NCBI GenBank assembly: GCA_963734055.1
Contig: CAVTFQ010000007.1
Location: forward strand, 496,001 to 560,000
Reading direction: 5' to 3'
DNA: 64,000 nt
Source of the DNA: CAIWHR01 sp963734055
GTDB taxonomy: Bacteria; Pseudomonadota; Gammaproteobacteria; Burkholderiales; Casimicrobiaceae
A program made the position numbers and the translations under genes. Positions 41,930 to 50,137 of this stretch are shown here, in pieces; positions within the stretch are counted from its first letter, which is position 1; every line of letters begins with the position of its first letter. The notes under the pieces were generated by a model. It did not search any database. It was given only the letters and a program-made list of their open reading frames with translations, and was not told the DNA's origin.

Positions 41930-43351
41930 CTAATGCGGCGGTGCTACCGAGCCCGCGTAAAACACATCGCACTTCCCGCCAAGTAGGCCCTTGGCTTGCC
42001 CCAGCAGCCTGAGTGCCGGCCCGGCAAGCGATGTTGCGACACCTGGCTTTTCCACTTCCGGTCTGTCGAACGGCCCGCGAATCTTCTCCTGCGCCGTGGC
42101 GCACCCCTGTGCGTCGATCACGCCAACCGTGACTTCCTTGAAGCGCCCATGGACGAAATCCAGCCCGCCCTTCAGGGCGACCCGATTCTCTTTCGTCGCC
42201 ATGGCCACATCCTTGGCCTGCGCCACGCCGCGCTCGACGCGCCACTCAGAGACGAGCGTCCGAATCTGGCTGCTACCGCCCGACTTCTGCAAGGTGCCCG
42301 CAAAGTTGAAGCCCTTTGTGACTGCCAGACCCAGAGGCCCGGCAAAGAAGAAAGCAGCCACATCGACCAGGTTGAAGTTCTGGCTGGACTGATAGCGCGC
42401 GAGCTCCTTGTCGATGTCGCCGATTTCCAGTGTGAGATCATGGCCACGAAGGGAGACTTCCCCTGCGGCCGACTGCACCATCGCCTCCGTTGTCACTCCT
42501 TTCATCGACAGGTTTGCGGAGAAGTCCATCGGCCCATCCCCCACCTTCCTCGGCGACAAAGTCCTGAAGGATTCCGCAAGGCGAAAGTTCGACAACGAGT
42601 ATCGGACATGGTACTCGGGGACGGAACCGGAAAAATCTGCCCGAATATTACCCGAACCCACTCCGCCGAAGACGTGCGTCGTGACCGGGTCGAGATCGAA
42701 AATTCCATCCTTTCCGTTGATCGACAACTTCACATCGGACATGACGAGATCGGTTGTACGGATGGTCCCGCAGACGAGCACCGCCGTGAGCGAAAGGCTA
42801 CTCAACGGCGTTGCGCTCTTCTGCTCCAGGCGCTGCAAGTGGCTCACGTCCAGATCGCAGGAGTCGGCCTCGAAGCCTTTCCCTGATTGTCGATCCGTAT
42901 AAAGGAGGCTGACGTCCAACAGGGATACTTTCGTTGTATCGGCGAACTCAACGGTCCCATTAAGCTTCGACCTGGTTTCGAAGTTGAACTTTCCGTCGCG
43001 TTGCCGCTCAATCGTCATTCTCACGTGCTTCAGGTCAATGCTGTCCATCCGGACTTCATTGTGCAGCAGAGGGAACAGTTCGATTCCAAGGTTGGCTTGC
43101 ACTGCCGACGCGACCTCAGAGCCACGGTTGCGGATCTGCACATTTTCCATGGAGACGTGGAAGCTCGGAAAGAAGCCGAAGCCCAGTCGGCCACCGACGC
43201 TGACTTCCATTCCGAGGGCGTCGGAGACGAGGGTCTGCACCTGGCGCTTGGCACTCACTCCGAGAACCAGAACTACTGCCAACCCCATCAGCACCAAAAC
43301 ACCGAGCACTCCGCCGACAGCGAACAGGATACGCTTGCGTGAGTTTGACAT
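41930..43351 (-). CDS. AsmA-family protein
   Basis: The 473-residue protein has one N-terminal membrane helix (ILFAVGGVLGVLVLMGLAVVL) followed by a long periplasmic beta-rich region of AsmA type: VGGRLGFGFFPSFHVSMENV and IELFPLLHNEVRMDSIDLKH are the N-terminal hallmark, and LSNFRLAESFRTLSPRKV with DFSANLSMKGVTTEAM belongs to the C-terminal AsmA part. AsmA-like proteins bridge the inner and outer membrane and influence lipid transport. It ends right at the C-homopolymer block, so the last residues should be checked. Confidence 0.85.
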   Translation of the reverse strand: MSNSRKRILFAVGGVLGVLVLMGLAVVLVLGVSAKRQVQTLVSDALGMEVSVGGRLGFGFFPSFHVSMENVQIRNRGSEVASAVQANLGIELFPLLHNEVRMDSIDLKHVRMTIERQRDGKFNFETRSKLNGTVEFADTTKVSLLDVSLLYTDRQSGKGFEADSCDLDVSHLQRLEQKSATPLSSLSLTAVLVCGTIRTTDLVMSDVKLSINGKDGIFDLDPVTTHVFGGVGSGNIRADFSGSVPEYHVRYSLSNFRLAESFRTLSPRKVGDGPMDFSANLSMKGVTTEAMVQSAAGEVSLRGHDLTLEIGDIDKELARYQSSQNFNLVDVAAFFFAGPLGLAVTKGFNFAGTLQKSGGSSQIRTLVSEWRVERGVAQAKDVAMATKENRVALKGGLDFVHGRFKEVTVGVIDAQGCATAQEKIRGPFDRPEVEKPGVATSLAGPALRLLGQAKGLLGGKCDVFYAGSVAPPH

Positions 43352-43595
43352 TCCGCCCCGTTCTTCGACGCAGGGGAAAGCGGATCAAGCCCAATTGTCT
43401 CGCAGAAGAGGACTTATGGAAATTGTGCCGGACCTCGAGTTCGGCCTTCGACGCGCCCGAGCCGCCTCCCGACGCGTGGGAATCTCAAATTCCCTATCGT
43501 GCTATGGCTATGGCGCCGGCCGCATGGGTCGGAAGCCTCATCTCCGGTTGACGCGTTGGAAGCGTGTCTCTACCCGGCGGAGCCCGCGGACAGTG

Positions 43596-44081
43596 TCAGT
43601 TGCGGCTCTCGAACATCCGGTCAATCTTGTCCTCGACCTCGCCCAAATGCGCGGCGAGCCCGTTGCTCGCTTCGGTCAGCGCCGCCGCGAGAACCTGTTC
43701 GGCCGCTTCGATGCGGCGCGAAGTCTCGGTTTGGGCCGCGGCGATCCCGGTCTCAAGCTCGCGCAATTTGCTCTCGAGAAATGCGCGCAGCTCGGTGAAG
43801 CGAGATGCCTCGGCCTTGTCTGCCAGCTCGCGTTGCGCGGCCATATCGCGAGCGGCGTGGCGGGCCTCGACGATTGCGCTCGCCTGCTGGTAAACGATGT
43901 AGACAAGGAACAGTGCAGTTAGCAGACCGGTGAGCACCAGCATGATCACGCCGAGCGGTGCCTGCACGGTCCCGAACACCAGCGACAGCGTGGTCGGAGT
44001 CGTGAATGCGCCCCAGTTGACGAGTGCGAAAACGGCGATCACACCAACTAGCGAGAGCAGCAGCAGGGTACGTAGATTCAC
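43596..44081 (-). CDS. LapA-domain membrane protein
   Basis: From a GTG at 44081, preceded by GAGGTGA, the frame encodes 161 residues. Two transmembrane helices (TLLLLSLVGVIAVFALVNWG and APLGVIMLVLTGLLTALFLVY) form a LapA/DUF1049 hairpin. A cytoplasmic coiled-coil (ELADKAEASRFTELRAFLE, then EAAEQVLAAALTEA) follows. LapA/YciS proteins work with LapB in LPS control, but this version has a longer coil than E. coli LapA. It is leftward, downstream of the ATPase operon. Confidence 0.8.
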   Translation of the reverse strand: MNLRTLLLLSLVGVIAVFALVNWGAFTTPTTLSLVFGTVQAPLGVIMLVLTGLLTALFLVYIVYQQASAIVEARHAARDMAAQRELADKAEASRFTELRAFLESKLRELETGIAAAQTETSRRIEAAEQVLAAALTEASNGLAAHLGEVEDKIDRMFESRN

Positions 44082-44398
44082 GGTAGTGTCACCTCTATTC
44101 GATAGACCCGCGTTGATCAGGCGCGCTGATCGCTGTCGCGTTCCGCGCGGCGCCACCTTTTGGCGGACGGTTCATGGAAGTAGCGCTGAGATCACCGCGC
44201 CCGCGCGCCAGGTTCGTATGCCGGTGTCGGTACGCTGATCGAGATCGACGCATACGCGAGCAGGACGCCGCAATCTTGGAAATGGGGGCCAGCATTACGC
44301 GATAGACGGCGTCGTTCCCTCGTTGGGTTTGACGTCTTCGCTTCCCGGCCTCCGCAAATCGCTTGAACAAATATCCGTCTCGATTCCCTCCATCGTGG
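44082..44398. other. Gap after the ATPase operon, nothing recognised
   Basis: This 317-base stretch follows the stop of atpG. I see no intact gene and no clear terminator hairpin with a T-run. It may hold the promoter of the LapA-domain gene. Confidence 0.4.
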
Positions 44399-45283
44399 CT
44401 AAGGCCCCTTTAACGCCTCGAAGCCCGAGACGACATCGAACAATTCCTCATCTATATCGCTCTGACGCAGGCGGTGAAACGTCCGGCCCAGGTCTTCCAG
44501 CAGTTCATCGATATTTTTCTCAGCTCGTTGCATCGCAGCCAAGCGGCTGGCGCTTTCACTTGCCAAGGATTCCGCGCACGCCTTGAAAAGCGACACAAAG
44601 AGATATTCGCGAACGAACGCCGGGAGTGTCCGCTCCGCGCCGTTCAAGACCTCGGGCAAATTGCCGGTCGGCCAGCGAATTGTAGCCAGATCGCGCCGCC
44701 ACGCATTGTCCAGCGGCAGCAACCGTTGACTCACGGGCGTATAGACCCCCCCGGACTCAGGGCGGTTATGAAATAGGTAAACCTGTGTGATATCGCCCTC
44801 TTTACGACGCGTTTCCATCTCGATCAGGACCTGCCCAATCAGCGGGGTAATCGCGCTAACGGAATTGGGTAGGATGAAGCGCCCCTTCAGCACCAAGTCG
44901 GTGTCTGCGAGGCGCGACTGAATGCGCTCGCCGATTGCCCAGACGATCTTCTTCCCAGGAAGATCTCTCAGCGCGTTCACAACAAACGCCACCATCAGTT
45001 CATTGAATTGGCCAACCAATCCTTGGTCAGAACCGAACACGACCGCGCCGATCCCCCCTGTTACCTTCTGCTCTGCTGGCATCGATACACCAAGTAGCTC
45101 ACCCTGCCGTAAACACGTGACCAAGCCCAGCCGCACCGCCCGATAATACTCATCCAATGAACGCACCGCGCTCTCGAATTGCCCGATGCTCGACGCGGCC
45201 ATGGCCTTCATCGTGAGCACCACGGACTTGAGATCCCCGGCGCTGCCGATCTTTCGGCGGAGGCTAGCCGTGGTGTCGCTCAT
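44399..45283 (-). CDS. atpG: N-type ATPase gamma subunit
   Basis: This 294-residue protein is the central rotor stalk of the F1 part. Hallmarks are the N-terminal LRRKIGSAGDLKSVVLTMKAMA, VVFGSDQGLVGQFN and the C-terminal helix RLAAMQRAEKNIDELLEDL. The start overlaps the atpA stop by 4 nt. It is the last gene of the operon, which fits the N-ATPase order (atpDCQRBEFAG). Confidence 0.93.
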   Translation of the reverse strand: MSDTTASLRRKIGSAGDLKSVVLTMKAMAASSIGQFESAVRSLDEYYRAVRLGLVTCLRQGELLGVSMPAEQKVTGGIGAVVFGSDQGLVGQFNELMVAFVVNALRDLPGKKIVWAIGERIQSRLADTDLVLKGRFILPNSVSAITPLIGQVLIEMETRRKEGDITQVYLFHNRPESGGVYTPVSQRLLPLDNAWRRDLATIRWPTGNLPEVLNGAERTLPAFVREYLFVSLFKACAESLASESASRLAAMQRAEKNIDELLEDLGRTFHRLRQSDIDEELFDVVSGFEALKGP

Positions 45284-47151
45284 GACTTCTCCTTGTGTGT
45301 CGCGTTGGGCTCGGATCCAGCCGTGCTCTCATCCGGCATGGCCACGGGCTTCAACTTCGGCTCGGTCACGGCTTGTTGTTGTGCATCCTCTTCGGCCTTT
45401 CTTTCAAGCTCGGGTTTTGCTTCCCGTCTGGATTGGGGCTTCGGTTCGATATTGGATTCGGACTTCGTGTCATATTCTGGGCGCTCGTTGCTCTTGTGCT
45501 CAGCCGCGAATTCGGACCGCGGCGTGGATTCATTCAGCTTGGAGTCGGATTTGGGCTCGGCTTTCGCTTCAGGTTTGGGCTGATTTTCGGCACCTTGTTC
45601 CGGCTTCGATTTGGACTCCGGCTTGGGCAAGAACGCTTCGAGCGCTTTGCGGGCGATTTCGATAATCGTGTCGCGATCCTCATCGCTCAAGTTATCGGCC
45701 GTATCCAATCGTGCGCACACCTCCGCCGGCAGGTCCGCCGCAACCCCCTGCACGGCCTGCTCGGCGTCGAGCATCCGGTCAAGCGGCACGCCGTCAAAGA
45801 GTTTCGCGGTCAACGCCAACAGCACGGCGATTTGTGCGGCCACTGACGCCGGCGCGAATTCAGGCTGCTTGAGGCAGGCACGAATTCGCCGCCCGTGATC
45901 GATGATCTTTCGAGTATTTTCATCCAGCCTTGCGCCAAACCGGGCAAAGGTTTCCAACTCCTCGAACTGGGCGTATGCAAGCTTGAGGTCCCCCGCCACG
46001 GCACGGTAGGCCGCGCGTTGCGCCTTGCCGCCGACGCGCGAGACGGATTTGCCGACATCGACCGCCGGCAGGACGCCTAATTCGAACAGCGAAGGCGAGA
46101 GGTAAATCTGCCCGTCGGTAATGGAGATCAAATTGGTCGGAATGTAGGCGGCAATGTCCTGTGCTTCGGTTTCGATAATAGGCAGCGCAGTCAGTGATCC
46201 GCCACCGAGTTCCGGGCGCAGGTGCGTTGCGCGCTCCAGCAGCCGCGCGTGGATGTAAAAGATGTCGCCGGGAAAGGCTTCCCGGCCGGGCGGGCGGCGC
46301 AGCAGCAGCGACAACTCCCGATAGGCGCGCGCATGATGCGTGAGGTCGTCGTAGACGACCAGCACGTCCCGCCCCGTTTCCATGAAATACTCCGCGATGC
46401 TGGTCGCGGCATAAGGCGCGATGTAGGCGAGACCCGGTGGGTCGTTGCCCTCGGTCACGACGAGGACGGTGTAGTCCATCGCACCCTTTTCGCGCAAGGT
46501 CGCCACGGTCTTTGCGACGGCGGACGCCCGCTGGCCGATGGCGCAATAGACACAGAGGACATTCTTGCCGTGCTGGTTCAGGATGGTATCGATCGCAATG
46601 GCGGTCTTGCCCGTCTGGCGGTCGCCTAGAATCAACTCGCGCTGGCCGCGCCCAATTGGTATGAGCGCATCGATGACTTTGAGCCCGGTCTGGAGAGGCA
46701 CCGTGACCGGCGCCCGATCCATGATCTGCGGTGCCGTGCGTTCGATGGGCAGGTGCTCGCTGGCGGCTACCGGCCCATCGCCATCGAGAGGCCCACCAAG
46801 CGGGTCGATGACGCGCCCCAGCAATCCCTCGCCCACAGCCACGTCCATGACCCGTCCCGTGCGCTCGACTTCATCTCCCGCGTGGAGATGCCAGTATTCG
46901 CCCAGGAGAACGACGCCAACTTCGTCCGCGTCCACGTTGAACGCAATGCCAAGCACATCGCCGGGAAACTTCACCAATTCATCAAAGCCTACGCCTGGGA
47001 GTCCCGACACTTTGGCGATGCCCGTGGCAATGCTGGTAATCGTGCCCACCTCCCGTGGCCTCAGTTGCGGCGTGAATGCTTCCCGCGCTTTGCATATTCC
47101 CGCAAACACGCTGTCGAAAATGTTCTGGAGGCCCTCGGGTTCCATGTTCAT
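45280..47151 (-). CDS. atpA: N-type ATPase alpha subunit with long charged tail
   Basis: The first 510 or so residues form a normal alpha subunit with the P-loop GDRQTGKT, VYCAIGQRASAVA, and SVSRVGGKAQRAAYRAVAGD near the C-terminal domain. About 110 further residues follow, rich in Lys, Glu, Pro, Ser and Gln (for example ESKSKPEQGAENQPKPEAKA), without predicted structure. Usual alpha subunits have about 505-515 residues. The frame and codon pattern stay consistent to the stop, so the tail is probably real. Similar tails occur on beta and b. Confidence 0.93.
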   Translation of the reverse strand: MNMEPEGLQNIFDSVFAGICKAREAFTPQLRPREVGTITSIATGIAKVSGLPGVGFDELVKFPGDVLGIAFNVDADEVGVVLLGEYWHLHAGDEVERTGRVMDVAVGEGLLGRVIDPLGGPLDGDGPVAASEHLPIERTAPQIMDRAPVTVPLQTGLKVIDALIPIGRGQRELILGDRQTGKTAIAIDTILNQHGKNVLCVYCAIGQRASAVAKTVATLREKGAMDYTVLVVTEGNDPPGLAYIAPYAATSIAEYFMETGRDVLVVYDDLTHHARAYRELSLLLRRPPGREAFPGDIFYIHARLLERATHLRPELGGGSLTALPIIETEAQDIAAYIPTNLISITDGQIYLSPSLFELGVLPAVDVGKSVSRVGGKAQRAAYRAVAGDLKLAYAQFEELETFARFGARLDENTRKIIDHGRRIRACLKQPEFAPASVAAQIAVLLALTAKLFDGVPLDRMLDAEQAVQGVAADLPAEVCARLDTADNLSDEDRDTIIEIARKALEAFLPKPESKSKPEQGAENQPKPEAKAEPKSDSKLNESTPRSEFAAEHKSNERPEYDTKSESNIEPKPQSRREAKPELERKAEEDAQQQAVTEPKLKPVAMPDESTAGSEPNATHKEKS

Positions 47152-48108
47152 TGGCTCTTTGCTTCGGGCTTGGGTTCTTCAGCTTTAGGTGCGGCTTTCA
47201 CTTCACCTTTGCCAATCTCCCGCTCTGCCTGGCTCCAGTCCTGACTTGCTGAATCGCTCTTGCGGCCTCGTTGCTCGTACAGTTGATAGGCACGCTTGGC
47301 GATCTGGGGCGTCAAATCGGATGGCGTCCTTGGCTTTGGCTTCAGGTTTCTCCTTCTCCTTCAGAAGTTCGTCGACGCCTTTTTCCAGCGACGCCAGGTA
47401 ATCCGCGATGCTCCACGCCACCTTTTGTCCATTCGTGGTGAGTTCAATGCCGCCGATCAGGGCCGGCGCGGTCTCGAACCGGACGTGAATTTCAGTCGCG
47501 AACGTTTCGTTGAGCGCATTTTGAATCGCCGCGCGTTGCTTGGCAGGCATTTCGAACGCGCTGCGCACGAGCGCCGGGGCCGAGGTGGCCTTAAGGGCCT
47601 CGCCGAGGCCCTCTTTCGCGTGGCTGTCCATCTCTCGCAAGCGGCGGATGAACACCTCGCCCAGGCGCTCTTCCAAACTCGTCGTGGCGAGATCCGCCAG
47701 CGTCCGTCGCGTGATGGCGAACACTTCCTGCTGCGTCCGGCGACTGATGGCTTGACTTAGGCTATGGGCATCATTTCTAAACGCCTCCTGTCGCTTAGCA
47801 ATCAAGGCATCGGCCGCCTGCCGCGCCTCACCGAGGAGCCGTTGACGTTCGGCCTTTGCCTCGTCCACCGCCTGGCTCAAGAGCGCGGCGCGCTGCTGGT
47901 CGAACTCCTCGTTCTTGTGCTGGAACTCGTCGCGCTCCTTCTGGGCTTCGGCCTTCCTGGCGTCGGCGTCCGCGAGGGCCAAAGCGATCCGTTTCTCCCG
48001 CGCGTCGATGGCGTCAAGGATGGGCTTGTAGAGTAAGCGCTTCAGCAACCACACCAGGATGAGGAAGTTGAGCGCTTGCGCACCGACGGTGAACCAATCG
48101 ATGAGCAT
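47148..48108 (-). CDS. atpF: N-type ATPase b subunit, frameshifted, with DUF2934 tail
   Basis: The annotated frame from ATG 48108 gives an N-terminal helix (FTVGAQALNFLILVWLLKRLL), a long coiled-coil stalk and a delta-like region (EIHVRFETAPALIGGIEL), as expected for N-ATPases that lack a separate delta. It then runs to a stop at 47203 through an unlikely sequence. In the next frame, just downstream of KEKEK, the sequence reads LTPQIAKRAYQLYEQRGR and DWSQAEREIGKG (DUF2934-like), then KAAPKAEEPKPEAKSQ, and ends in TGA overlapping the alpha start by 4 nt. One extra base around 47318-47360 would explain this. It could be a real mutation or a sequencing error. Confidence 0.85.
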
Positions 48109-48111
48109 GGG

Positions 48112-48393
48112 TTACTTTCCCGCGGTCTGCGCGATGACGTGGTTCCAAAACGGGTTCGCGAAAATGAGAATCATCGAGACCACGAAGCAGTAGATGGCTG
48201 TGGACTCGATCATCGCCAGACCGACAAACAGAGTCCGGGTGATGGTAGCGGACGCATCGGGCTGCTGGGCCAGAGAACTCAGCGCCGTCGCGACCGAACG
48301 CCCTTCCGCCAGCGCAGGCCCCATACAGCCGAAACCCGTGGTGATGCCGGCGATGACAATCGATGCCACCGCGATAAAAGTCATGCTATCCAT
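48112..48393 (-). CDS. atpE: N-type ATPase c subunit (rotor ring)
   Basis: This 93-residue two-helix proteolipid forms the ion-carrying ring. The ion-binding region of helix 2 reads MIESTAIYCF, with Glu63, Ser64, Thr65 and Tyr68, like the sodium signature. On helix 1, Glu30 stands where sodium-type rings have Gln. Two carboxylates at this site are a feature of N-ATPase c subunits and in one studied case go with proton use. It sits 31 nt after atpB. Confidence 0.95.
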   Translation of the reverse strand: MDSMTFIAVASIVIAGITTGFGCMGPALAEGRSVATALSSLAQQPDASATITRTLFVGLAMIESTAIYCFVVSMILIFANPFWNHVIAQTAGK

Positions 48394-48424
48394 AGGATCT
48401 CCCCTGGTTGTCGTAGGTCATGCT

Positions 48425-49120
48425 TCAATCCCTTGCATCTGGTTCAGGTTTGGGCTTACGGACGCGCGTGGCGGCTGCGATATAAACCGCGGCCAGGATG
48501 CTGAAGATGTAAGCCTGCACCATGCCGGTGAGCAGACCGAGCGCCGTCATGACGATCGGGAAGATGAAGGGCGTAATGGTTAGCAGAATGCCGATAATCA
48601 TCACCCCGCTCATCATGTTGCCGAACAAGCGGATGGCCAGGGCCAACGTCCGCGAAAGCTCGCTGATGATGTTAAACGGCAGCATGATGACCGTCGGCTT
48701 CATGTAGGACTTGAGGTAGTTGACTAACCCTTGCTCCTCGATGCCGAAGAATGGCACGGCCACAAATACGCAAAGCGCCAGTGCCGCGGTGGTCGACAGC
48801 GAACCGGTCGGCGGCTCGTAGCCGGGAATGACCGTGCAGAGACTGGCCGTGGCGACGAATAGAAAGAGCGTACCGAGAAAGCCGAGATACTTCTCCGGAT
48901 GCTGGAGGCCGACTTCTTCGATTTGTTTCTCGATACCGGTCACGACGATTTCCAGTAGGTTCTGCCAGCGAGAACGTTCCAGGCCCGTGGAAAGTTTGCG
49001 CGTGATGAGTTTGGATCCGACGGCCAGCACGAGCATCAGTCCCCAATTGAACGCAATGGTGCCGTTGAGTTTCAGAAACCCGTGTTGCCAGAAGACCATC
49101 TCATCGGGGCTAAGACGCAT
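48425..49120 (-). CDS. atpB: N-type ATPase a subunit
   Basis: This membrane stator of 231 residues provides the half-channels for ions. The conserved Arg is in LSRTLALAIRLFGNMMSG, with the partner helix GMVQAYIFSILAAVYIAAA. The ATG at 49120 is chosen because AGGA lies at a good distance; ATG 49129 would add three residues. It overlaps atpR. Confidence 0.93.
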   Translation of the reverse strand: MRLSPDEMVFWQHGFLKLNGTIAFNWGLMLVLAVGSKLITRKLSTGLERSRWQNLLEIVVTGIEKQIEEVGLQHPEKYLGFLGTLFLFVATASLCTVIPGYEPPTGSLSTTAALALCVFVAVPFFGIEEQGLVNYLKSYMKPTVIMLPFNIISELSRTLALAIRLFGNMMSGVMIIGILLTITPFIFPIVMTALGLLTGMVQAYIFSILAAVYIAAATRVRKPKPEPDARD

Positions 49121-49424
49121 GGCTGGCATCCTGCGCCGGGCCGGCTTGGGTTTCTCTCGGCGGCGGGGTCAACCACGTCACGACCAGGCGTGCCATGACA
49201 AATCCAAGGAGACACAGCAGCAGCCGCTCCCAATGACCGCCGGAGACAAAGTAAAACCCAGCCAGGGCAGTGCTCATTCGCAGGAGTGAGCTGCCGAAGA
49301 ACCAGAGCGCCGGCCGTTGGGACGAAATGCCGTTGCGAACCGTCCACCAAAGGCCGCCGAAGAACATCGCGCCGAGCAAGACGCCCGCGACCAACGGCAG
49401 TATCAAACGCAGAACTTCATTCAT
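49110..49424 (-). CDS. atpR: N-ATPase-specific membrane protein AtpR
   Basis: A 104-residue protein with three hydrophobic helices (LILPLVAGVLLGAMFFGGLWW, LWFFGSSLLRMSTALAGFYF, LLLCLLGFVMARLVVTWL). AtpR is unique to N-ATPase operons and is thought to help assemble or stabilise the c ring. The ATG at 49424 overlaps the atpQ end by 8 nt. Position between atpQ and atpB fits the family. Confidence 0.88.
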   Translation of the reverse strand: MNEVLRLILPLVAGVLLGAMFFGGLWWTVRNGISSQRPALWFFGSSLLRMSTALAGFYFVSGGHWERLLLCLLGFVMARLVVTWLTPPPRETQAGPAQDASHAS

Positions 49425-49755
49425 CGTTACTCTCCTGCTCGTCCCGCATTGCCTTGTCTTCCTTGGCGACCCAATGCCAAGCATTCAAACAGCCAATCGC
49501 GAGGCCGATGACCAGCAGCATCAGCGTCCAGGAATGGCTTCCTGGATGGCGATTGTCCAGCCAGATGCCGAGCGCCGCGCCGAGCAACGTCGGAACCACC
49601 ACCGACCAGCCGATAAGCCCCATCATCCCCAAGCCAAACCAGACGCCTTGCGTCGAGTTTCGCTGCGCCTTGAGCTTGCGTGCGGCGCTCGCGCCGACCT
49701 CTCGACTGAACGCAGTCCCGTCCTTGGCGTTTTTGACTTCCGATTCTTCAATCAT
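49417..49755 (-). CDS. atpQ: AtpZ/AtpI-like small membrane protein (AtpQ)
   Basis: The 112-residue protein has a charged N-terminus and two helices (GLGMMGLIGWSVVVPTLLGA and SWTLMLLVIGLAIGCLNAW), the layout of AtpI/AtpZ assembly factors. In N-ATPase operons this gene, atpQ, lies between atpC and atpR, as here. It overlaps atpC by 8 nt. Confidence 0.88.
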   Translation of the reverse strand: MIEESEVKNAKDGTAFSREVGASAARKLKAQRNSTQGVWFGLGMMGLIGWSVVVPTLLGAALGIWLDNRHPGSHSWTLMLLVIGLAIGCLNAWHWVAKEDKAMRDEQESNDE

Positions 49756-50137
49756 GATGAAGCTCGGCTAAGCGACGGACGAAGCCACTCTCCATCTTCG
49801 CCATCACGGAGCGCACGCTCTGCTCCCGCTCGTTCAGATTCAGGAACTCACGCTCCACCGCCTCACGCAGTTGGCCAAGGTCCGTGCCGCCAATGGCGTT
49901 ACGCACCGAGACGAGTACGTCCAAGCCGGCCTTGACCAGGACCCCTTCATCGACAGCCGCGTAAACCTCGCCCTCCGCGTCGGTTTCGTAGATCAGAATC
50001 CCGGGCGCGAGCCCTGCCACGCAATCGAGCCGGTGTGGCAAGAGTCCGAACGAGCCCTCGCGGGTCTCCACGACGATGCGCGAAACGCCGGCTTTCTCGG
50101 CGAATATTCGGAACGGCAGGAGAACCTTAAGATTCAT
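49748..50137 (-). CDS. atpC: N-type ATPase epsilon subunit
   Basis: This 129-residue protein has the epsilon beta-sandwich (LKVLLPFRIFAEKAGVSRIV, GSFGLLPHRLDCVAGLAPG) and a C-terminal helical region (LREAVEREFLNLNEREQSVR). The ATG at 50137 overlaps the end of atpD by 11 nt; ATG 50155 would add six residues. Epsilon couples the rotor to catalysis. Confidence 0.9.
   Translation of the reverse strand: MNLKVLLPFRIFAEKAGVSRIVVETREGSFGLLPHRLDCVAGLAPGILIYETDAEGEVYAAVDEGVLVKAGLDVLVSVRNAIGGTDLGQLREAVEREFLNLNEREQSVRSVMAKMESGFVRRLAELHHD

Noticed and set aside
41614..42012. Open frames of Pro or Gly repeats across the C-homopolymer block
   Set aside because: They are translations of homopolymers and not genes.
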